A stretch of 64,000 nt of DNA from the NCBI GenBank assembly GCA_039545295.1, contig BCIK01000009.1:310001-374000 (forward strand). Direction: 5' to 3'. Below are positions 35,601-47,237 of this stretch, piece by piece; within the stretch, counting starts at the first letter, position 1, and each line of letters opens with the position of its first letter. The notes under the pieces are model-generated. The model made no database searches. It was not told the origin of the DNA and saw only the letters and a list, made by a program, of their open reading frames with translations. The stretch is from Udeniomyces pyricola (Eukaryota > Basidiomycota > Tremellomycetes > Cystofilobasidiales > Mrakiaceae). Made by a program: the position numbers and the translations under genes.

Positions 35601-37388
35601 ACGAGAAATGTCTCTCGAGCGCGAGCAGCCGATGTTGATGTAGAATGGGATGGAAGCGAGGTAAGGGATAAAGTGATTTCGACCATTGAATGCTTTGATG
35701 GTGCCGAACCTGATCGCATCGAGGGGACCAGTCGAATTAGCCCCGATTTTCCTCTAGATACAACGCTCGACTGGGCCAGGTGATGCGCACGTACTTGTAT
35801 TCCAGGTAATCTCGTCGACTCGGTGACAAGTGTACGTGATCGAAGCTGAACCAAATCTGCCAGAACCAGGCCGAAAGCCAGGAAACCTTGCGTCGACCGG
35901 TCCCGATGGCCCGTTCGCGAGCGGTGCCGTTGTCAGTCGAGGTGTAGAAATCGACCACACCGAGTAGTCTGCACATGGTGTATTGCAAGATGCGGATGCG
36001 ATCAGGATGTAGGGCTTGATGGGGGGGGGAGATGGGTGAATCTAGGTCTGACATACCCTGTCTGAGGATGAAGGACCCCCTCGATTCGGTCTAGTACGGC
36101 GTGGTACGATGGAATCTGGACGAGTATGCAGTAGTCTCAAAGAGGTCAGTCGACCGTACTCGACCGTCATTCACCTGGTCTCAAGCGTGCCACTCACCAT
36201 GGAGAGAGAATACGAAAGGGTCGCGACGTCGACACTGCCTTTTGGATCGACACGGCCTTGTTCCCATTCCGGAAGCGTAAACTCGCTGGAGCCCGCGGTC
36301 CAATGTCAACATTCCATAGTACCGCAAAGATGATGAGGAGTAAAGGGAAACGAGCTCACGAAGCATCTTGATGGAGGCACACCACGTTCTTCCATCCCTT
36401 GGCCTCGAACCTCTTCTTCGCGACCTCTAACAAAGGCAAACAGAGGTCGACGCTACCCCGCGTCCACCCGTCCAAACAACAATCATAATCAGCGCCCATC
36501 CACGGTTACCCAGGAGTGAAAGTCATAGAAACAAAAAGCGTACAGGTACACCTTCTCGAACGTCGATGCGATGGGGAGAAACCGGTCCATCTGTTCAATG
36601 TTCCAGCCGGACCCGCCGCCAACGTCGACCCACACTGGTTTCCTGGTCTTATCGTTCAGCGATCCCTGTTGGCGGAGATGAGCAGAGAGAAGCTCAAGCA
36701 TTTGAACGCGACCTTTCAAGAGGCGATCTGGGCGGACAAGAAATGAGCGTTCAAAAATCAGTTGAATAAAAATCACCAGGCCAACAACCCAGTCTCCTCT
36801 TGGCACTCACCTCGCGTTGCATCATACACGGAGGCCTGCCCAGCATAGAATGAATCCAACCGCTCCGACTGGAAGAGAGAACGAGCCACAAAAGACGTGT
36901 CAGCATGGTAGTCCAGGGCGGAACGCAGATCGACGAGCCTCCGCTGACCTGTTTCCCTGTGGGGGACGAGATGGGCTTCAAGAAGCAATTCCAGATGAAG
37001 CACAGAGGGGTCTGGAGCTTGTAGTAAACGCTGCGGAGGTTGTGTTTCAGTGGGAGTCAGATATGTGGTAGGGACCAAGGCGGCTGTTTCACAACGTCAC
37101 TCACAAACGGAGAACAACGCATGCGAGGACGGAAGAGATGGCGTAGAGCGAAAGTTGATTTGAGGAGAGGACAGAAGCGTGGTGAAAGATATTGAGTGGG
37201 GATATCATGACGAGCTCTGGACCCAGCAGATGAACCAACCGCTCCTCGATTGTCAGCTTGTGTGTCTCGGCTAGAGAATATCTTTGGAGAACTCTCCAGA
37301 AGGACGAGACAGCGAACGTACAAGCGTGATAGTGGTGAAAGAGAGATTGTTGTTGCAGGCTAGGAAGATCGAGATTTGTTTGGTTCAT
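32692..37388 (-). CDS. BTA1: Betaine lipid (DGTS) synthase, fused methyltransferase and BtaA-like domains
   Basis: Bifunctional membrane enzyme that makes the phosphorus-free lipid diacylglyceryl-trimethylhomoserine from diacylglycerol and S-adenosylmethionine. The ATG at 37388 opens [14 protein letters not shown]. After a hydrophobic segment and [15 protein letters not shown], the N-terminal SAM methyltransferase (BtaB-like) has [19 protein letters not shown] and [11 protein letters not shown]. Next come [20 protein letters not shown] and [20 protein letters not shown]. The BtaA-like C-terminal half has EDDSM-equivalent [69 protein letters not shown], then [16 protein letters not shown] and a last exon ending [11 protein letters not shown]. 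Domain order is that of fungal Bta1. More than ten short introns are present. An ER membrane location and induction by phosphate starvation are known for the family, not shown here. Confidence 0.93.
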
Positions 37389-38431
37389 CAGTCCGGCAAT
37401 GAGGGATCAAGTCAAGCTAGAGCATCTTGTCGTCAACGGGAAACGGAGGCGAAGGAGGCGGGAGGCATGCGTCAAACGTGTTCGTAAGATGCACGTTTCC
37501 GGCACGAACGCCCTGGGCGACTCGGATGCCGCGCCTTAGCTGGCCGCCTGAGCACTCAATCTTGGCTCGGCGGTCAGGGGTCTCTCGCTCGAAGAGCTGT
37601 CAGATCTCAAGGACAAGAAGCCCTGAGAGAACGTGTGCTGATGCTCGAGTCAGGGCCGCGTCGTAACGCATGCGGGCGGGTATTTATACCGGATACAGGT
37701 GTCAATTAGACGTCCAAGATCAGGGATGCCGACTGAGGTGTGAGCCTGTACGCCTCAGACTGGGTGCACGACGATGTACATCAGTAGGCATCAGTATCCA
37801 AGCTTGTCAATGCATCTGCAGTTTTGAGTGACAGAGTGGGTCTAGGCAAAAAAAGGTACAAGAAGCCAGGCGATATTTTGAAGCCGGCGAGGACAAGGTG
37901 GTGGTGACGATCGTGCAACGGTCGAGCGTTTATCGTCAGCGTGGTCGGAGGTGGTCGGTCGTCTCAGTCTGAATGCAATAAGCCCATCAACGCAAGAACG
38001 CTGAGCGAACTCATCCACTGGTAAATGTAACTTGATAAGCCTCACTCGAGTTGGAAACAAAATTCTCACGAGACATGCGGCAGGATAACACAAGGCGATG
38101 GCAATATATGTGGGTCGGGTCGAACGTCGCACGTCGGGCGGGAGCTGGCGTGCAGCGAGACGCGAGTGGCCGGCATATAGCCACGATTGCAGCCTTCCAG
38201 AGAGTCCCTCTCTCTTCGACTTGACGCGCTGATTCTTCGACATACAGCAGAAGTCACCCATGATGCATGATCACCTTTCATCCGTGCGTTCTCGAGAAGC
38301 CCAAATATGCGTGCGATTACACCCCCAAAGAGTCCTAATTGTTTCAGCCATCCATTCATTCATCCAGCCGGCACCTCCGTTGCAGTCCGCCCATGGCGTC
38401 GCGTACATGGGCCATTTTCTATTCCAAAACT
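37389..38431. other. Spacer between subunit e 3' end and BTA1 promoter
   Basis: 1,043 nt on which both neighbours run leftwards; it should carry the BTA1 promoter (left) and the subunit e 3' untranslated region (right). A minus-strand frame of 139 codons starts with a true ATG at 38261 but has no recognisable motif or splice structure. I do not count it as a gene. Confidence 0.4.
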
Positions 38432-39499
38432 CTACTGCGAAGCAGGGTTCTCGCTCAGCCAGTCAACCCAAGCCTCAAGGTCGAACCTGAGAGAAACCAC
38501 AATGGATGTATGCCGGTCAGTCAACAATGGGAACGATGGGGGCACCTTGGGAGGCCTCACAGAGGAGCAACTCACTTAGCATCGTCCGGGTCGGTGATGG
38601 GGCCTAAATTGTCAGATGCATTACACAGAAAGGGAGAAGCCGTCAGCAATCGGACATCCAATGACCAGGAGCATGTACGTGTCCACAGAGCGTCCGGCGT
38701 AGCACACGGACGCCAGTTCCAAGAACGGATGAAGAAGTTCGGCTCGGACGGTCGACGCCCCCCCCCCCCCGCTCTCGGTCCATCTTTCCTCTGGATTCCG
38801 ACGGCACCCCACCTTCCAACTGATGGTCCATCTTATTGAGAGGCTATTGTTCCTTCGTTTGCATAAAGCGAGATGATGCTGATGTATGCACGATTGAGAT
38901 CCCTTCGCCCTCGCGTCGTCGTCCGGCCTGAAGCTTACCCCCTCCCCTTCTCTTTCCTGCCGGAAAACGGCCACAACGGACTCGTTGGCGATAACCGGTC
39001 GTCGCCCCCAATTCGGCATTCCTCCGATGTGACGTTGAAATTGACCAGCGAGAAAGAGAAGAAATGCTTACCAGTAGACTTGGGCTTCTTGGTCTCAAAG
39101 TAGGCGGCCTTGGCCTTCTGGATGAGGTTGTACTTGTCGATGGCGGCCTGCTCGACGTGATGCTCGTCGTGCTGCTTCTGGAGAGTCTTTTGGTGCTGGA
39201 AGCCGTAGAAGACACCGGTCGCGAGGGCACCGTATCGGAGGACCTGGAAGGAGCAAAGAACGAGGGGAGACCAAAGGACGAGCATGTGTTTCGATGGTTT
39301 GTACGGGCGAGCGAGCGGACAGGATGCCGGCCGGAAGGGTGAGGCAGACGACATATCGACAGAGTGAGGAAAGAGAGAAGTAAGCGGGGTCGGACGGGAG
39401 AAGCGTGCGAAAGCAGGGTTGGGGTGAGCATGGGTTTCATTAAGGAAACAGAGGACGATGGATGGGGGTGGAGAATGAACGAACGTTGAAGGTAGACAT
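38432..39499 (-). CDS. ATP21: F1Fo ATP synthase subunit e
   Basis: Small inner-membrane protein (Atp21/Tim11) that supports dimerisation of mitochondrial ATP synthase and crista shape. The start is ATG at 39499; the first coding exon is only 15 nt (MSTFN) and ends at a GTTCGT donor. The next exon (about 39080-39246) encodes VLRYGALATGVFYGFQHQ, the single membrane helix with its GxxxG-like GALATG segment, then a charged coiled coil rich in Gln/Lys/Glu. Two short exons finish the protein with GPITDPDDAK and FDLEAWVDWLSENPASQ, the latter matching the fungal subunit e ending. Total length is about 90 residues, as expected. The gene is divergent from the telomere-protein gene and shares its 507-nt upstream region. 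Confidence 0.9.
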
Positions 39500-40006
39500 G
39501 CCGAGGAAGACTGAGGGAACCGAGGAGGGGAAGAAGAGAAGGGAAGGAGAGGAGAGGATGAATGAGGGAAGATGGCACGACGGAAAAGAGCCATCGACAT
39601 CAGCAGCAGCTGCTCGAGGGCTGGCTCACTCACGCGCTTACGCTGGCTTACTCACGCGCTTACGCTGGCTTACTCACGCGCTTACGCTGGCTTACTCACG
39701 CGCTTACGCTGGCTTACTTACGCGCTCAGTATCATCTGGTCTGGGCAACTTGGGGCAGCCGGCAGTCCCCCCCCCCCCCACCCCGGCCCAGCTGCTCCCC
39801 CTGCAAGCGGCAGCTACGCGCAACCTCCTTAATTGTCCTGTTCATCAGTTCATCAGTTCATCAGTTCCCATCCATCCATATCATCGACCGACCACCCCAA
39901 CTAGCTCATCCTCCCAAGTCTCCATACCACGCCGCTCAATCCACACCTTCAGTCCAGTCCTTCCACGCAACACCTTCATCCTCAACGCCAGCGTTTGCCG
40001 AGCCTC
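39500..40006. promoter_or_regulatory. Divergent promoter region subunit e / TRF-like gene, with minisatellite
   Basis: 507 nt between divergent start codons. It contains the 22-nt minisatellite described separately, a C run (39769-39779) and three 8-nt direct copies of gttcatca (about 39839-39865). Both promoters must lie here. Confidence 0.6.
39623..39727. repeat. 22-bp minisatellite, about 4.8 copies
   Basis: Units begin at 39623, 39645, 39667 and 39689, with a partial fifth at 39711. Copies 2-4 are identical; copy 1 differs by one base (ggctcac for ggcttac). The core acgcgcttacgct is repeated in each. The array sits about 125 nt upstream of the subunit e ATG and 280 nt upstream of the TRF-like ATG. 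Confidence 0.95.
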
Positions 40007-43000
40007 ATGCCACCAAAAGCCAAGAAGCATCCACCGCTTCAGCCAAACCCCAAAGTCGCGTCCAACGCCGCCTCGCCTGTCGACCTGGCCCCGGCCTCAG
40101 TCCCGGACCTGCCCAAGCTCGCCGCGGCCGATGCCTATCTCGCCCGACTCGTCGACCTCTATCCAACGTCGACCAGAGAGGACATGTTCACCAAGGAGGA
40201 ACCAAGTTATGATCTCGCGTCTGGTGAGCTGTTCCTCCACTTATCTTGTTCGACCTCACATGATACAGACAGACGCGCCTCGCGCTTTGCCGTCGTGTCC
40301 CGATCTCCTCCATCCCTGTCCATGTCATATCCCCTTTCGTCATCTTCCTGAGGCCTCTGCTTACGAACGTCTGCTATGAACTATGTGTTCCCCTAGATAA
40401 GCTACATGCCCTGTCACCCCTCAACGCGATCCCCTACGCGCAGGCAGTCCTGACCCTCAAAGTCAACCTGGCCGCCGCGTTTGCCCTGCTCTTTCGGCTT
40501 AACAAGATACCTCAGCCTACCCCTAAAACATCCAAGAAGAGTGAGGAGGCAGCTCGGCGGTTGCAACTCGACATATTGGGCGAGTTACGGCGAGGTCTTT
40601 GGTCGCGGGTCATGCCGCTTTATCGGCTTCAAAATGCGGGCAAGGCTCCTACGACGGTTTCTGAGGGCGAAGTTGACATCACTCGAAAAGCTCTGGAGGC
40701 AGGTCCGGAAGAGATTCGGACGCGACAGAACGAGTTCGACTCGCGGCTTGAAGTGATGCTTGACGTGTGCACCGTCGTTCGTAAGAGAGCCTCGGGTTGA
40801 ATCGCCGTTTTCTGTCCTGCCTTGACGCCTTGATGCTGACGACGCTTGAGCCATGACCAACTTGTAGTATACTATCGCTCATTTCCCGCCCGATCATCCC
40901 CAGCTCATCAGCCAGGCCGACATCGATTCCATGTTTGCGGCCGACTTTCTTTCTGATGCCTCGGCCATCGCCGGCAAGCAGAAAGATACCTTCGCCATTT
41001 ACCGCAATGAGGCTGAGAGGGAATGGGTTCTGAACCTTTGGAAGGAAAAACTCCATGGATATCGTGTAGACAGCGTGAGCACGACTTCATCTTTATCCTC
41101 TTTTCGCCTCTCGGCCCGTGATGCCGGGATCACATGGTTGGTCTGACACCATTCGTATCTTTCTTGACAGCTTCTGGAAAGAAAGGTGTCTCAGCTCAAG
41201 AAAGATTATCCTATCCAGGCTTTGGCTCGGACCACGGGTCAGAGCTTGCTCAAGAATGTCTGGCTCGCTCACTTGGCCGAGCAGTGCGTCGCCATAGTTT
41301 ACTTCTCGTCTGCATGCCTGAATGAGATGCACATGATGGCAATCGCTGATCAAGGGTATCTTGCCTCTTGGGTTGCTTCCTCCGACATGTGATCCCTGCA
41401 GGAAGCAGCCACGTTCCATTTTTGATGATCAAGGCGACGGTGAGCTTATGGACGACGATCACTGGGAAACCCAATCCACTGCTCGCTTCCAACGTCAAGC
41501 ATCACACCCGATAGACCCTGCAAGGGGCCCTTCCAAACTCATGCGTAGGACGGGCGTTCAGGCTCCGGCTGCCACGCTCCCTCACTTGAGTGCGCCGCTA
41601 GACACGCCGGACTCGCAGGAATCAGACGATGAAGATGAGGATGAGAACCGGGCAACAAGCGAAGCCTCGGGAAGCACGCCCATGTACGACCAACAACATC
41701 ACGAAGACGACGCCGAAGCCGTCGGTCTTATACTATCTGGTGCCCCTCACGACTCGGATGACGAGAGCGACCATGAGCCTCGACAGCTAGACGAGAGATC
41801 ACTGCCAGATACGTCTCTCGCCTCTTTAGCCGATCAAGACGGAACCGATGGCGACAACGACGACGACGATAATGATGGCGACACCCTCGTCATTAAGCCT
41901 CCTCGCCAGCCGAGCCAAATCTACATTGACCCCCCTCCAGTTTCTCCCATCGCCCTTCGTTCGCGCGTCAAAAGATCCTTGAGCCTAGGTGGCGTTCGCT
42001 CCGGGCCTCTTCGCAGCAAACTATCTCGTCCAACCACTGATGTCCGTCAAGCTTCAGGCAAAAAGTCGGCCAAATCAAACCTCGAACGTGATGATGATGA
42101 TGCCGAAGAGGAGGGCGGGAATATGGTCGAGGAAGACAAGGAGGAGGCAATTCGACGTGCGACCAGAAGGGCCGGCAAGCAGCGTGCCCGTTCGCGAGAC
42201 TTATCGTCGTCTGATGACACCGAGCCCTCGGATGGAGAGTTCTCTCTAGAGGTCAACTCCAAGAAACGCAAGCACCTCTTGGGCACCCAATCGTCACAGT
42301 CGAAGCGAGCCAAAGCGAAACTGAACAAGGCGACCCAGTCTGGTAGCAGACAGAAGGCCTCGGGCCGCTCTAACCACACGACGCTAAAAGCAAGGAAGAG
42401 TCTCCAACATGATTCGAGCGACGAAGAGTCTGAGAATGAGCTTCAGGGCGAGCTTGAAGCCGTGGTGACACAGCTCATAGGTGAGTAGCGAACTATAGCG
42501 GCTCTACGTTTTTGTGTGAAGGAGGGTGAACAGGTTCAACATGTTAATCAGACGTACCACTCATCCTGCGTTGTCACAGATGGCGGCTACACGATGAAGG
42601 AGATCTTGGCCAAGACTCGATCCACTGTACGCGTTCTGAAAGCCTAGCCTCAAGACGAGTTGTGTTTTCTTGAGCTAATCAAAACGCTTCGCACCCTTGT
42701 TAACCCGATCTTCAGATCAAGCTGTCCCAGACCAAAACTGCCTTGACACAAATAGCATCCGACGACGAATATGGATCGACACGCGAATCCGATGATGAGG
42801 GTGCTACGCGCTCCCGCCCTTCAAGGCGCCAATCTCAGCGCCGCCCAAGCTCCTCAGCTAAACACATCAAGATCTCCTCCTCTGCTGCCCAGGGCAAATC
42901 AAGCCAGAAACGCCGAGCCCGTCAATCCTATACCACTGCATACTCTTCATCGGCGTCCTCATCTTCCTCAACTTCATCATCAGCGACCGATTATAGCTCA

Positions 43001-43978
43001 AGTGACGACGCCGATACTGGTCATGTCCGAAGTCTCGGGACCCGTCATGCTCGTCTTCCACGAACTCGTCGCGCATGGTCGCAAAAAGAGGATGAGACGC
43101 TGCTCAAGGGGATGGAAGAGCTTTACCCGACTACGCAAGTATGTACCGTCGCGTACACTTTCTGACACTTCACGCACGAATGGACCCCTGACTAACTTCC
43201 AAATCTTGACGCGGTTTCTTGTATACAACCCTGCCTGCAGTTTTGGTCCAAGATTGCCCAACGGTATGGCAAGAAAGGCACAGTGAATCGCGTGCTCAAG
43301 CATCGCATTCCGTTAGTCCAAGCTTGACCCTTTTTCCCTTCCTACCGTATGATGAATTCGGTTTGGTCGGATAAGACTTTTGGAACTTCCGGTATTAACT
43401 ATTTTCTCATCTGCCATGCCTCTAACCATCACAGTAAGGACATCCGAGATCGCGCTCGTAACCTCAAAACCCAGATGACTAAAGAGGGAAAGGAACTTCC
43501 TACCTACTTCAATGGCACACCGGTTGGTCACTTCCCTTTTCTGTCCGATTCTTTCCGTTCCCAGTCAGTATGCTGAGTCCTTCTCCCTTGGCCTTCTTTC
43601 CTCTCGCATCCTCGTTTCCGCTCTTTTCAACAACCCGCTATGATATCGCTCTAGATTGCTACTTTTGAATTGTACAAGCAACGCTCCATCCAGTCCGGCA
43701 TGGCTCCCCCGAAACGACGCAAACGGGCTTCCGATCGCCGACCAACTGTCCCGGACGCAGACGAGCACGCGGGTTCTGGCGAGAATGATGAGGAGGAGAG
43801 GTTCCAACCGATCGTCAGACAGACACCGGTCGCGAGCGACGATGACCGAGAGAGGAAGCCTAGTGTAGAAGATCTCATAGAAGAGGAATTATGGCAGAGT
43901 GAGGAGGTCAGAGAAGAAGACGACAACGGGACGGAAGAGGAGATGGAAGGGGTTGAGGACGAAGTGGAAGACGATTGA
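40007..43978 (+). CDS. TRF/Taz1-like telomere repeat-binding protein with C-terminal Myb domain
   Basis: Predicted double-strand telomere-binding protein of the shelterin type. The ATG at 40007 gives MPPKAKKHPP. The N-terminal third (about residues 30-300) is helical and contains SPLNAIPYAQAVLTLKVNLA, resembling the TRF dimerisation (TRFH) domain. A long acidic and Ser-rich linker follows, mostly in one exon (41400-42480), with several SDDE-type clusters. The Myb/SANT domain is at the C terminus: RRAWSQKEDETLLKGMEELY, FWSKIAQRYGKKGTVNRVLK and the telobox-like KDIRDRARNLK, read over three exons (about 43060-43525). A short basic and then acidic tail ends EDEVEDD. The layout matches TRF1/TRF2, fission-yeast Taz1 and basidiomycete TRF-like proteins. 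Direct telomere binding is inferred from the telobox helix. Confidence 0.8.
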
Positions 43979-44332
43979 CGATGCGCACGTTGGTAATCAA
44001 ACGAGATCGTAAAGAGGGTTGAGGACGACGTAATGAATGCGAGGTTGTTTATATTTGTATGACTGATCAGCTCTGAGCTGGACTCTCCATGGGTTAATGA
44101 GACTTGTTTGAGTTGGATCTGCTTAAGATGAGCGGACATCACAGATCACTTTGGATCACTATATATTATTATCGATGCAGGCGATCGCGTGACTTGGTTA
44201 TCTGGGTGGAGGCGATGGCATCGGACTTGTCCGTGTGAGATAATCCGTTGTTCCCTTTCTCTTCCTTCTCCGAGCCGCCTCTCTTCTCTCTTCACCCTCA
44301 ACTCCATCCTTATTGCCTCTCTCCATTCAGCC
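43979..44332. other. Spacer TRF-like gene / flavoenzyme gene
   Basis: 354 nt holding the 3' untranslated region of the telomere-protein gene and the promoter of the next gene; pyrimidine-rich just before the ATG at 44333. Nothing else seen. Confidence 0.4.
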
Positions 44333-47237
44333 ATGTCACATGACTCACAGCATACCCCTTCGTCTCCTACGCCATCGTGCCTTGACACCCTCACCAACTT
44401 CTTCACCGCTCCCTTCTCGACGGCAACAGCTACAACAACTTCTAGCACTCTCGCTTCCGACATCAAGCGCCCCCTACTCGATTCTCCCCCGGCTGAAATG
44501 CACTACCCTTTGATGACTGACATGAAGCAAGCACCCCTTTCTAAGGACAGCAAGATTGTCATCTGTGGTGGTACGAACTCACCCTTGTGATCGTCTTTTC
44601 CGACTCATCGGTCGAAGGCCAGACCACTCTGACCCTGCTTTGTGTTCGCGATGCTTTCTGGCAAACATTGGATGAACTTCCAGGGGCGGGAACCATGGGT
44701 TCTTCTACTGCTCTTCATCTAGCTCGACGAGGGTACACCAACATTACCATTCTCGATACATATCCAATTCCGTCCCTCCAAAGCGCCGGATTTGACCTCA
44801 ACAAGATCGCCGGCGGAGGCGACAACACGGGGTTTCGAGGACAAATGTTGGACAAGATCATGAAGGGATGGCGGGAAGACCCTGTCTTCAAGGACCACTA
44901 TCATGAAGTTGGCAGGGTGAGCTCATGAGGATCACGTTTGATTTTAGGTGACACTCTCCAGGCTAGATAGAATCACGGTTGCATGATCATGAATCAATGG
45001 CCAAGTGATTATCTTGCCGACTGACATCGCTATCGCTATCCCTCTAAACGTTTTCGTCTCTCAATTCTCGATTCCGACCCACTAGGTTACCGGAGCTCAC
45101 TCTTCGCCTGAAAAGATCGCTCATCTCAAGGCGATCCATGACCGAGGCAAGCGGGATGGTTGGGGCGCTTCCTTAGAATGGCTCGACTCGCCCGAAGCAG
45201 TCGTTGCCAAAATGCCCCAGCTCAAGGATGCTCATCTCAAAGTGAGCGCTGATTCCATCCCTACAGTCTGGACAAATACCCAATCAGGTCGGCTGCGCTA
45301 ACAGCGAAGAATATCACTTCGTTTTTTGTTTTTCATTTTTCTATCGGCAGGGGTGGAAAGGTCTTTGGAGCCCGGATTCGGGCTGGGTCGGTGCCAAAGA
45401 CTCGTTGGCGTCAGTCGGGAGAGAACTAGAACGCCTTGGAGTTAAATCTTGCTTCGGAGAGTGAGTTATCATCGGATCTCCTTAGTTCCGTCAGAATTCA
45501 TGTATAGCGCGACTCCTAAACCGTCATGAGCAAAGCTCATCGTACCTAATCCTTTTCTATCACATACGACATACATCGTCCATGGCATTGCCCATCCTGT
45601 ACTCACTCTCTGTAGCTCGGGTACCTTTGTTTCTCCCATCCTGACCACTCCTTCGATCCCCAACGCCCGGCCTGTTTGTACGGGCGTTAAGACCAAATCT
45701 GGGGTCATCCATCCAGCTGATCGGGTCATTCTCGCCCTCGGAGCTTGGACACCTGCCGCCGTCGATCTCCATGGACAATGCGTCTCGAAATGTTGGGTTG
45801 TACGTACAACACATTCGTTCTAAGAATTCTTCCAAGAATCTCACCTGGAAAAGTATTCGCTCGTTTGCGATTGAGATGCCTATAGTTGGCGACCGCGCGC
45901 TTGCAGGCCGACCGGCCGGCCGGACTAGCGGAAATCTCTTTCCAGGCGTTCCCATTAGACCATGACTGATGCAAAACCCTCTGATTGTGGTTTGCCAACC
46001 CAGCTTGGACACCTCAGGTTGACCTCTGAAGAAATGAGGGAATGGGAAAAAGTGCCGGTGCTCTACCACGATGAACTTGGGTTTTTCATCGAACCCCAAT
46101 GGGAAGAAGGCGGCCAGACGGGGCTCATGAAAGTGAGTGACGCGATTTCTGCGTACATTTCTAGGGAAGCCTCGGAGGTGGAGTCGATTCACTGTAACTG
46201 ATTCCCTCGCGTCTTACTGCGCCTCGACGATTGAAATGGGAAAGATTTGTAATGAGGTGAGAAAGGGTGTTGTCTTCTGATAGCTGCCACCGTACATTGA
46301 CCTTGGTCTGATGTTGCGGATGTATGTATAAGAGGCTGCTGACGCAAAGTATGTTTGGCTCTTTGCTTGCTATGTCACGCGTCGGTATGACCAAAGTTCC
46401 CTGGCTACGTGAGTGGCTTCATCTCAATATGCCCTTCCTCGATCTAGATCTATACGCGCACGATCACCAGAAATGAATACATACTGAACATGCATGCATT
46501 ACCTTGTCTACCTGCGATATCAGACCCGATACCTGGCCGACCAACATCCATTTGGTGCTCCATCCTCCGGGATCACCGTCTCCGTACCCCGCTCTCATGC
46601 CGCTCACCCAACGGATACGATCCCTAAAGAAGGCCTCGACTCGATCCAAGTCCTCATCGATACCCTTCTCCCTTCGCTCGCTGTCCTTCCCAACGGAGAG
46701 AAGCGACCCTTGATCGATGCCAAGATGTGTTGGTGTACCGACACAGCCGATGCTGAGTGGTTGGTTTGCGAGGATCCGAGATGGCAGGGACTGTATCTCG
46801 CAGTGAGTAACCCCTACGCCTGTCGAACGAGATGAGCCCATGAGCTGATAAAACGATTCGGCTGGACGGTTTGACTTGTGGTGCAGACCGGCGACAGTGG
46901 ACATACATTCCACACGCTCCCGATAGTAGGTAGTGAGATCGCGGATTGTCTCGAAGGCAAGGTGAGTGATGATGAACGCTTTGATTGTCGTCTGAAAGAT
47001 AGAGATCCTCTCTAGCTGGTCATGTCTTGTACCTTCGTCTGGTTACTCACTCCCCCAATTGTTTCGCACCGATACCTCTTTGCTGACTGTCAGCTATCTG
47101 AAGAAAAACAAAAAGCATGGGGCTGGCGGCCGGGTCACGGCGATCCGAACGGGACTGGCCGGGGCGGGGATCCTCCCAAAGATATCGGCTCTCTACCCGG
47201 ATGGGTTCATCCTGGCGAAGATCCAGACGAGATCTGA
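44333..47237 (+). CDS. FAD-dependent fructosyl-amino-acid-oxidase-like enzyme
   Basis: Flavoenzyme of the D-amino-acid-oxidase/sarcosine-oxidase superfamily, closest in motifs to fructosyl amino acid oxidases (amadoriases), which oxidise glycated amino acids and release glucosone and hydrogen peroxide. An N-terminal extension of about 75 residues (Ser/Thr-rich) precedes KIVICGGGAGTMGSST, the Rossmann dinucleotide-binding motif, then ALHLARRGYTNITILD and QSAGFDLNKIAGG. Later come GWGASLEWLDSPE, PADRVILALGAWTPAAVDL, LYHDELGFFIEP, and the split motif ICNE-FPGY. The C-terminal part has GITVSVPRSHAAHPTDT, KMCWCTDTADAEWLVCE (the CWC region that holds the covalent-FAD cysteine in this family) and LATGDSGHTFHTLPIVG. 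About nine introns. The start at 44333 is the first ATG in frame; a later Met near residue 62 is possible. Confidence 0.86.
46245..46256 (+). other. 12-nt micro-exon of the flavoenzyme gene
   Basis: Encodes Ile-Cys-Asn-Glu between acceptor gggaaag and donor gtgaga, phase 0 on both sides. It joins GLMK (exon ending 46132) to the next micro-exon and rebuilds the family's KICxEFPG segment. Confidence 0.8.
46397..46408 (+). other. Second 12-nt micro-exon of the flavoenzyme gene
   Basis: Encodes Phe-Pro-Gly-Tyr between acceptor ccaaag and donor gtgagt, phase 0 on both sides, followed by the exon starting at 46524 (TRYLADQHPF). Confidence 0.8.

Noticed and set aside
37842..38261. 139-codon minus-strand frame with a true ATG
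   Set aside because: No motif, no splice structure and amino-acid composition typical of chance frames; it lies where the BTA1 promoter and the subunit e 3' region are expected.
38844..39578. 244-codon minus-strand frame overlapping subunit e
   Set aside because: It is a shadow of the subunit e exons and introns in another frame; the real gene is recognised from its conserved sequence.
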